Source of the DNA: Apostichopus japonicus
Taxonomy: Eukaryota > Echinodermata > Holothuroidea > Aspidochirotida > Stichopodidae
DNA: 64,000 bases
Reading direction: 5' to 3'
Assembly (NCBI RefSeq): GCF_037975245.1
Contig: NC_092571.1
Span: forward strand, 19,244,917-19,308,916
Shown: positions 61,801 to 64,000 of the stretch, one piece after another
Layout: each line of letters opens with the position of its first letter
How positions within the stretch are numbered: position 1 is the stretch's first letter
The notes under the pieces: model-generated
Told to the model about the DNA's origin: nothing
Seen by the model: the letters and a program-made list of their open reading frames with translations, nothing else
Databases searched by the model: none
Position numbers and translations under genes: made by a program

Positions 61801-64000
61801 TCAGTATCATAATGTGGTCTTACTAGTCATTAGTCCTTGAATATTTGCTTGATATTCAAAATCCATTTGATATCTCTGTACTTACTAGAAACATGATTGG
61901 ACAATGTGTGTTTAACTGGCTTTCTGTACAGCAGATTAGTGTTTATACATGTTTGTGTAGGTTCTAAAGATTTCAAGACTATCTTTCTGCTTCTAATTTT
62001 TCAGGCTGTTGTTAATAGATCTTCTTCTGATCTTGCAATAGAAGCGCAAATGATTATGGACAAGACCACTCATGTAAGTATGATCAAAGCTGGAGGATAC
62101 TAAAATATGGTTCCATCAAGAGGTATCAAAGGGTATCAAAGGGCATGAAAGGATCATTATGACACTTACCATGATAGCCTAAAGTAGAGTTGGCTTTCAA
62201 GTCACCACTTGGAGGGAAACACAGTATTGACATTAGAAGTCCTCTGTACTATTATTATTATTATGATTATAATTTACCAAATTTATATAGCGCTCTTTTC
62301 ATGCTTAAGCATGTTCAAGAGCCCTTTACAATCACAACAAAATGACAAAACCTTTAAATAATGAATATGAAGAATAAAATTGACACAGCTTAAATATTAA
62401 TATAAAAAATATAGATATATAAAAATGAAGGAATAATTTTAAAAATAATATAGATTTACAGTGAAATTCCTAAAAAGAAGTGAGTTTTCAGTAAATTTAA
62501 GTAATAAAATGACAAAACCCCTTAAAATATGTATACGAAAAATCAAATGGACGCAGCTTGAATATTAATATAAAAATGTATATGTATCTATAAGGACATT
62601 TTTTTAAAAACAATGAATGGTCCAGAACACTTTGATATTCTACAAGAGCGTATAAGAACCATACAAAACCTATGAAACAACTTAAAACTTATCTAAAACC
62701 AATAAAACAATATATATATAAAGATATATATAAAGATATATATAATTAAATAAACATATATATATATATTTATAAATATAAATATATATATATCAAGCAA
62801 TAGAAGAAAATTAAATTGCATTAAAATGACCGTTTTCTTCCTTTTTGGGACTTATCAAGCAAAGGTAGTGAGGGAACCCTGCATCATCTTGTAACAGAAG
62901 TCAGTCCAGAACGATGGGGCGCAGTTCTTGTTCTGGTGTGATAGTTTTTATACCTGTCACAAATAAAAACATGACCATGAGGTGGAATTTTCTGGTGGGC
63001 TGAATTTTAATAATTTAATTTTTCTGCCATACCACATCCGACCAGTCCATTATATATCTATGAATATGTATATGTTTACTTTCTGTTGTTGTCTTGTGTT
63101 CTTTGTTTAGTTGGTCCACGAATGCAACAATTCAGCCAAGAGGATGGAAGACTGCAAAGATTTAGCCGAGGTGTTAGCATCACTTGATCATAAGGCTGGT
63201 GTGAAGGTTGGTCATAGATAATTTTGCCTATGTCTATTTAACAAGTTCCCTTATCATCACAGATGATTGTGTTACTTATACATTGTTAATATCAATATAT
63301 TCATCGTCCTACATCTCCACCAGAATCATTGGATTTGTTGCAGAATCGACAAGTTTTGTTAGGTTTTTAAGCCTTTAACCTACTTCATCTTGACGTAGCT
63401 GTCATTGTTTGTTTAAGGGGTTAATTAAAGGGTTTTGCTGTTGGAAACATGATTTTTATCGGCATCACGGCAAGTGGTAGGGTAAGCAATCTCGGTCTGA
63501 ATTCAGTTCATACAATTAATTCCAGCTCTGTTCAAGATGTCATAGCAAAAGACATCTCTTCAAGAAAAGTGGCAAATGTGTTATGAAAACGGAATAAATG
63601 TGCGTTGGACAGGAGGTGCTTAATGAACTCTTCGGATCTTTGATTAGTTAACCTTAACTACCCAAGAAAAACTTTAATCTTTCTCAAGTTAAAACAATTG
63701 CTTCCTCATGGTAGTGGGGGGGGGGAGATGCTAGTCCAGGATATATGCCCATTGGAACCAAATGAACTTCTTCAAAGCTATGCTTCCCAGTCTTATTTTG
63801 AGTCCTGAAATCATTCTTGTTTCTTTTTATTTGACTCGATTTTTCTTCCTTATTTTAGCATGTTGAGCTGACACAACCTTCTGTCATTAAAAAGAAAGGT
63901 AGTATTAGGATGCTGAACTGGGTAGTTGGCAGAACAGGAAAGAAGAAGATTAGTATCAAGAAGAAAGTTTTCATCATCGCCACAACAGAAAAAGTGATCA
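32233..64000 (+). CDS. Ephexin-type RhoGEF (DH-PH), 18 coding exons, 3' end outside window
   Basis: Guanine nucleotide exchange factor expected to load GTP on Rho-family GTPases at the membrane/cytoskeleton. Coding exons: 32233-34225, 35362-35416, 37576-37633, 38008-38143, 43568-43585, 44185-44250, 45335-45628, 47279-47339, 50923-51016, 52611-52640, 53214-53241, 54567-55009, 58906-59066, 60111-60260, 61371-61497, 62005-62073, 63111-63206, 63859-64000. All junctions are AG/GT and every phase matches, giving about 1,340 residues. Order: disordered N-terminus (1-664), variable linker (665-944), LYQVY helix (about 948-954), Gly/Ser-rich stretch (about 993-1016), LFPLW...SGLLEKL pre-DH segment (1064-1092), DH domain (1093 to about 1285), PH start. 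The pre-DH segment and TSEhSYLRS/LPFQRITRLPLL motifs are those of the NGEF/ARHGEF5/15/16/19/26 group. Start ATG is chosen because an in-frame TGA lies at 32221-32223. Exact vertebrate orthologue is not decidable here. Confidence 0.93.
34226..35361 (+). other. RhoGEF intron 1 (between coding exons)
   Basis: Begins GTGAGAAA and ends TTTCTCTACAG. A segment at about 34830-35180 ends in a GGGCTGTGCCTTCTGGATCATAAAAGG-like stretch with A-rich tail, which resembles the 3' end of some LINEs, but I see no reverse-transcriptase sequence. Confidence 0.6.
35362..35416 (+). CDS. RhoGEF coding exon 2, residues 665-682
   Basis: 55 nt between TTTCTCTACAG and GATTG|GTAAG. It joins in phase 1 and leaves phase 2. 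It encodes SEVPEPVDVAYAPIWED, acidic with prolines and one Tyr. Phase match on both sides is the main support. Confidence 0.8.
35417..37575 (+). other. RhoGEF intron 2
   Basis: Starts GTAAG. Contains a C/T-rich low-complexity stretch (35460-35640) with a 21-bp duplication (CCCCATCGCTCAACTTTATC twice), and the 48-bp array at 36316-36652. G-rich and A-rich runs lie at about 37105-37135. Confidence 0.6.
36316..36652. repeat. 48-bp tandem repeat, 7 copies, intronic
   Basis: Units read GGTGTTCTATTCACCAAACC, TACACATCTCTCATACAGTG, TACATATT. The first five copies are nearly identical; the last two vary. As 48 is a multiple of three, several frames stay open on both strands (95-139 codons), but these are repeat translations inside an intron. 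Confidence 0.95.
37576..37633 (+). CDS. RhoGEF coding exon 3, residues 683-702
   Basis: 58 nt between TATTCTAG and TCAGTG|GTAAGT. Completes the split Trp codon and reads EGQKVTRSADDVYQPSTSV, ending in phase 0. The borders are strong and the DDVYQP Tyr is a possible kinase or SH2 site (inference). Confidence 0.82.
38008..38143 (+). CDS. RhoGEF coding exon 4, residues 703-747
   Basis: 136 nt after TTTCATTACAG, ending before GTAACA. Reads VDRGDQVINGGAAYGNTPED and continues to HIYDLTPSSKTKI, leaving phase 1. Polar linker with two Tyr in acidic surroundings. No domain is recognised. Confidence 0.82.
39202..40537. repeat. 70-bp tandem repeat, about 19 copies, intronic
   Basis: Unit: TGTTAATCTAATAGGACTAT, GTGTGCTTGTTATGGTACAC, ATCTATAGGGTTCCTTAATA, GCTCCTCTAG. 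Exactly 70 bp over most of the array. The variant TATGACTATGTGTGTTT recurs at 39581, 39861 and 40351 (280 and 490 bp apart, multiples of 70), and GCTTCTCTAG marks another subset, so blocks of units have been duplicated. The left copies are longer and more degenerate. Confidence 0.95.
41498..41521. other. Perfect hairpin CCTGGGTACC-TGGA-GGTACCCAGG
   Basis: A 10-bp perfect inverted repeat with a 4-nt loop. GGTACGGTACC precedes it and AGGCACAGCATGCCT, another inverted repeat, follows. It could be a transposon end or a structured element; no partner end was found nearby. Confidence 0.55.
42403..42552. repeat. Short tandem repeat, about 45 bp, 3.3 copies
   Basis: TTAACTCAAACAGCAATGTA followed by TAGGTAACTAAAACCCTGGC and variants repeats three times with a partial fourth. 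Confidence 0.8.
42840..43325 (-). repeat. Dispersed repeat, copy 2 (reverse of 18085-18559)
   Basis: Reverse complement matches 18085-18559 throughout. Here the sequence is not interrupted at the point where copy 1 carries the hAT-like element. A 63-aa frame (42883-43074) on + lies within it but has no domain and is not conserved in copy 1. Confidence 0.82.
43568..43585 (+). CDS. RhoGEF microexon (18 nt), residues 748-753
   Basis: Bounded by TTTTCAACAG and AAAG|GTAAGT, a near-consensus donor. It is 18 nt and phase 1 on both sides, so inclusion or skipping keeps the frame. It encodes DLKTGK. It sits alone between introns of 5.4 and 0.6 kb. A weaker GT at 43580 is an alternative donor. Existence rests only on splice signals and phase. 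Confidence 0.55.
44185..44250 (+). CDS. RhoGEF coding exon 6, residues 754-775
   Basis: 66 nt after GTATTTTAG, ending CCAAA|GTCAGT, a weaker donor. Phase 1 on both sides, so it can be a cassette exon. It reads PPASRNSRRSLIGLSKPQAD; RRSL is a basophilic kinase type site (RRxS). Without splicing the frame stays open to a TAA near 44328. Confidence 0.65.
44327..44403 (-). mobile_element. tRNA-derived SINE head (second family)
   Basis: On the minus strand: GTGTTAGCTCAGTGGTTAAC (box A-like), then GCCGGTGCCTTCCAATCATA, then CCCCAGTACGAGTCACTCC with a degenerate box B (AGTACGAGTCA). Distinct from the 19877 family. No clear body or tail follows, so it is probably a fragment. Confidence 0.65.
44815..45110. 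repeat. Imperfect CCAT/CCAC simple-sequence repeat
   Basis: C/A/T-rich strand with repeated CCACCCATC, TCCACC and CCATCAA words. Frames through it (His/Pro/Ser-rich) are not genes. Confidence 0.85.
45335..45628 (+). CDS. RhoGEF coding exon 7, residues 776-873
   Basis: 294 nt, from GTTTTAAG to AAAGCCG|GTAAAA, phase 1 on both sides. A TAA spans the acceptor in frame, so the exon must start there. It encodes a basic start (YKYTQIKRGSQKSS) followed by an acidic low-complexity stretch (DEEAEDVVDDGASTDSEAS) and a basic end. The three phase-1 exons 5-7 together form a removable block of 126 residues. Confidence 0.82.
45629..47278 (+). other. RhoGEF intron 7
   Basis: Contains a (TA)n microsatellite at about 46776-46845 and a diverged repeat at 46555-46690 (CCGGCTATTTACTGGT, AGGGCACTGGCATTTTCT) that resembles 55445-55530 in intron 12. 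Confidence 0.6.
47279..47339 (+). CDS. RhoGEF coding exon 8, residues 874-893
   Basis: 61 nt after TGTAATTTCAG, ending ACAAG|GTAATA; enters phase 1, leaves phase 2. Reads AVFSFTENIAHHWNQENGT, a short hydrophobic/aromatic piece in an otherwise polar linker. Confidence 0.78.
48340..48720. mobile_element. hAT-like MITE (365 bp) with perfect 8-bp target duplication
   Basis: Element 48348-48712 is flanked by GTTAGTCT at 48340-48347 and 48713-48720. Ends are weakly inverted: CAAGGGCGTAGGAACC and CAGTGGAGTAGGAAGT (right, reverse complement), followed by G-rich strings on both. The interior is unusually GC/G-rich (GGGGGGGCTGGGGGG; CCCCCTCCCC) compared with the surroundings. Confidence 0.85.
49204..49781. 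mobile_element. Possible nested insertion (562 bp) with GAACGAATGAC inverted ends
   Basis: CTTATAG occurs immediately outside both proposed ends (49205-49211 and 49775-49781). The left interior contains AAGAACGAATGACAATTG, and the reverse complement of the right contains AAAAACGAATGACCGAATGACAATTG. Many CGAATGAC/GTCATTCG copies are inside. The outer ends beyond these strings match poorly, so borders are tentative. Confidence 0.45.
49826..50393 (-). pseudogene. Broken SAP-domain / YqaJ-SWIM-like gene, 5' part
   Basis: Minus strand starts MDIPTSLEEFKLWKVDRLKE (50393 downward) and continues FLKKRKLKMNGRKEELVALA: a SAP-type helix-hinge-helix at residues about 10-45. Then a second frame reads MYIDIAHYFTSIDNIELKQR ... 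SGWLREIFYNAI ... SRLCFLKAECTPSQRINN. The two frames belong together but a T7 run (50111-50117 on +) shifts the frame, so the gene is broken. This N-terminal arrangement, ending before a SWIM zinc finger, is the one I know from YqaJ-exonuclease/SWIM proteins multiplied in many marine invertebrates. The copy stops near 49840, so the SWIM and nuclease domains are missing. Confidence 0.6.
50923..51016 (+). CDS. RhoGEF coding exon 9: proline-rich SH3-ligand-like segment, residues 894-925
   Basis: 94 nt after CTTAACCCTACAG, ending CCATAT|GTAAGT, phase 0 out. It encodes KRGPKLPPRMAPPIPASDP. KLPPRMAPP fits the class II SH3 ligand pattern PxxPx(R/K) only loosely (LPPRMAPP), so partner binding is inference; the proline-rich character is directly visible. 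Confidence 0.85.
51017..52610 (+). other. RhoGEF intron 9
   Basis: Starts GTAAGTA, ends TCTATCACGTAG. Contains poly-C (51343-51357) and G-rich runs near 52196-52225. No gene. Confidence 0.6.
52611..52640 (+). CDS. RhoGEF microexon (30 nt), residues 926-935
   Basis: Bounded by TTCTATCACGTAG and GAGGAG|GTAATA; phase 0 on both sides. Encodes HLVTYSGEEE, a Tyr followed by acidic residues. Skipping keeps the frame, so it may be alternatively spliced. Confidence 0.6.
52641..53213 (+). other. RhoGEF intron 10
   Basis: 573 nt, starts GTAATA, ends ATCTTTTTGCAG, with a C/T-rich run at 53120-53160. No other feature. Confidence 0.6.
53214..53241 (+). CDS. RhoGEF microexon (28 nt), residues 936-944
   Basis: Bounded by ATCTTTTTGCAG and GATGAAG|GTATGT, phase 0 in and 1 out. 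Encodes MDMSGKNDE. It is needed to put the next exon in frame, which supports it as constitutive unless skipped with other exons. Confidence 0.7.
53242..54566 (+). other. RhoGEF intron 11
   Basis: Starts GTATGT, ends TTTCTCTCACAG. No gene or repeat recognised. Confidence 0.6.
54567..55009 (+). CDS. RhoGEF coding exon 12: LYQxY helix and pre-DH region, residues 945-1092
   Basis: 443 nt from TTTCTCTCACAG to CAAGAG|GTGAGT, phase 1 in, 0 out. It starts with EKDLPLYQVYTAEIKRK; the LYQ-x-Y pattern (Tyr951, Tyr954) is the hallmark of the autoinhibitory helix described for Tim/ARHGEF5 and relatives, where Src-type phosphorylation of the tyrosines releases the DH domain. A basic helix follows (about 962-985), then a Gly/Ser-rich linker (about 993-1016), an acidic Tyr-rich patch EDFYEPLDYEDY (1045-1056), and LFPLWRDQQAVADSGLLEKL leading into the DH domain, equivalent to the W-Q-D-x-P..SGvL segment of ephexins. 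A 147-aa reading frame on the other strand is a shadow. Confidence 0.93.
57829..58176 (-). mobile_element. 5'-truncated LINE inserted in the satellite (reverse transcriptase C-terminus)
   Basis: On the minus strand 58175-57912 is open and ends in TAA: RIILFAKGIYGQAQIPIDCL, RKPLRRSRNMHDMHFCQLY, then YKYSFLPNTIRDWNSLPSDL. The r.sR..h...f......Y..SF.P.TirdWN.LP pattern is the conserved end of Jockey/CR1-class LINE proteins. A short 3'UTR follows, ending GAAGACGAAGACGACGAAGG, a tail of the kind LINEs leave. The left flank ends CCTAACATA(AG) and the right flank begins ATAGCCCTG, so it entered within one 86-bp unit with little or no loss. Confidence 0.88.
58177..58530. repeat. Distal part of the 86-bp satellite
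   Basis: Four further units (58177, and at 58270, 58356, 58442) in the same orientation as the main array, with edge-type variants (TTTTGCAACCGTCCTTCAAGAT, TTCCATAC-like changes). They are more diverged than the core, as expected for an array edge. Confidence 0.85.
58906..59066 (+). CDS. RhoGEF coding exon 13: DH domain start (CR1), residues 1093-1145
   Basis: 161 nt after TAATTTTGCAG, ending CAACG|GTAAGT. Reads ALYEIITSEHSYLRSISLVV, the conserved first DH helix; the TSE glutamate is the family residue that contacts switch I of the GTPase. Then HFMDSKQLERLLGPSDYRKLFSN, as in ephexins. Confidence 0.95.
59067..60110 (+). other. RhoGEF intron 13
   Basis: Starts GTAAGT, ends CCTCCTTTTACAG. The SINE at 59499-59884 occupies over a third. 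The 165-aa frame over 59767-60264 merely runs from the SINE into exon 14. Confidence 0.65.
59499..59884 (-). mobile_element. tRNA-derived SINE, copy 2 (minus), intronic
   Basis: Minus strand begins GAGGGCGTTGTGGTCAAGTG with box A, then ACAGGTTCGAGCCC (box B), TTGTGTCCTTGGGCAAGGCA, TTTATCTCCATTGCCTCTC and a tail ending GGGCTATATAAGAACTGAGA. It parallels the copy at 19877 but has a longer middle (about 100 bp of additional sequence, 59600-59700), so either copy 1 lost or this copy gained sequence. Confidence 0.85.
60111..60260 (+). CDS. RhoGEF coding exon 14: DH domain middle, residues 1146-1195
   Basis: 150 nt after CCTCCTTTTACAG, ending ATCAA|GTAAGT; phase 2 both ends. Reads LYDDIEAYHDQSLTLEHIPK then HLELFDCYIGYCGNNQHQIA. 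The F-x-x-Y-x-x-Y/C core with repeated aromatic residues is typical of the central DH helices. Confidence 0.95.
60261..61370 (+). other. RhoGEF intron 14
   Basis: Starts GTAAGT, ends GTTTATCAG. No gene or repeat recognised. Confidence 0.6.
61371..61497 (+). CDS. RhoGEF coding exon 15: DH domain CR3 signature, residues 1196-1238
   Basis: 127 nt after GTTTATCAG, ending ATGAAG|GTAACT. Contains LMSFLMLPFQRITRLPLLMK, the diagnostic LPxQRxxRxPLLL helix of Dbl-homology domains. This is the single strongest family marker in the window. Confidence 0.97.
61498..62004 (+). other. RhoGEF intron 15
   Basis: 507 nt, starts GTAACT, ends CTAATTTTTCAG. No other feature. Confidence 0.6.
62005..62073 (+). CDS. 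RhoGEF coding exon 16: DH domain, residues 1239-1261
   Basis: 69 nt after CTAATTTTTCAG, ending ACTCAT|GTAAGT, phase 0 both ends. Reads AVVNRSSSDLAIEAQMIMDK; continuation of the long DH helix. Although symmetric, its removal would break the DH fold. Confidence 0.9.
62074..63110 (+). other. RhoGEF intron 16, with SINE-type tail and AT-rich repeats
   Basis: A tail-like block at about 62250-62345 (minus: GGGCTCTTGAACATGCTTAA, GAGCGCTATATAAATTTGG, then ATAAT repeats) resembles the 3' ends of animal SINEs/LINEs. A 90-bp segment at 62337-62430 (AATGACAAAACC, TTAATATTAATATAAAAA) is duplicated at 62505-62600. An (AT)n microsatellite spans about 62705-62795. Confidence 0.6.
63111..63206 (+). CDS. RhoGEF coding exon 17: end of DH domain, residues 1262-1293
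   Basis: 96 nt after TTCTTTGTTTAG, ending GTGAAG before GTTGGT, a weak donor. Reads LVHECNNSAKRMEDCKDLAE, matching the VHECNxGARxM last DH helix of ephexins. Phase 0. Confidence 0.88.
63207..63858 (+). other. RhoGEF intron 17
   Basis: 652 nt, starts GTTGGT, ends TTATTTTAG; poly-G at 63716-63726. No other feature. Confidence 0.6.
63859..64000 (+). CDS. RhoGEF coding exon 18 (partial): DH-PH linker and first PH strands, residues 1294-1340
   Basis: Starts after TTATTTTAG and stays open to the right edge. Reads HVELTQPSVIKKKGSIRMLN, then WVVGRTGKKKISIKKKVFII. The basic, strand-forming end fits the first strands of a PH domain following the DH, but too little is present to confirm. No donor is needed before the window ends, so the exon is cut. 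Confidence 0.82.

Overview
The window is nuclear DNA from an animal, most likely a marine invertebrate. It is AT-rich, genes are split by long introns with GT/AG borders, the only extended coding signal is one animal signalling protein, and the rest is dense with short non-autonomous DNA transposons, tRNA-derived SINEs, truncated LINE 3' ends and minisatellites. I cannot name the species; an echinoderm or another marine deuterostome would fit, but that is inference.

The one clear gene is a Rho-family guanine nucleotide exchange factor of the ephexin type (relatives: NGEF, ARHGEF5/15/16/19/26). It runs on the + strand from a 5'UTR exon at 32164 past the right edge at 64000. I traced 18 coding exons whose phases join without conflict: a 2-kb first coding exon for a disordered, basic/proline-rich and acidic N-terminus, nine short or medium exons including ones of 18, 28 and 30 nt, an exon with a Tim/ARHGEF5-like LYQxY helix, five exons for the Dbl-homology (DH) domain, and the start of a PH domain. 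About 1,340 residues are encoded before the window ends.

Positions 1-32163 hold no protein gene I can support. They contain a TTAA-flanked element with a THAP-like remnant (1323-2213), a 62-bp minisatellite (3066-3830), two abutting arrays of about 92 and 76 bp (6225-8866), three hAT-like elements (9140-10360 with a perfect 8-bp target duplication, 14394-15398, 18560-19693), a SINE (19877-20165), a LINE 3' end (25735-26190), a 230-bp TTAA element (26463-26700), a 20-bp array (27065-28060) and a tRNA-like Pol III unit (29619-29703).

The introns of the RhoGEF are also full of repeats: a 48-bp array (36316-36652), a 70-bp array (39202-40537), a dispersed repeat matching 18085-18559 in opposite orientation (42840-43325), a SINE head (44327-44403), a nest of elements (48074-50569, carrying a broken SAP-domain/YqaJ-SWIM-like gene, a 365-bp hAT element with perfect 8-bp target duplication, and another insert), an 86-bp satellite with a 344-bp higher-order repeat broken by a LINE (55535-58530), and a second copy of the SINE (59499-59884). 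I see no bacterial operon, CRISPR array or virus. The most notable content is the mobile-element and satellite architecture and the microexon-rich regulatory half of the RhoGEF.
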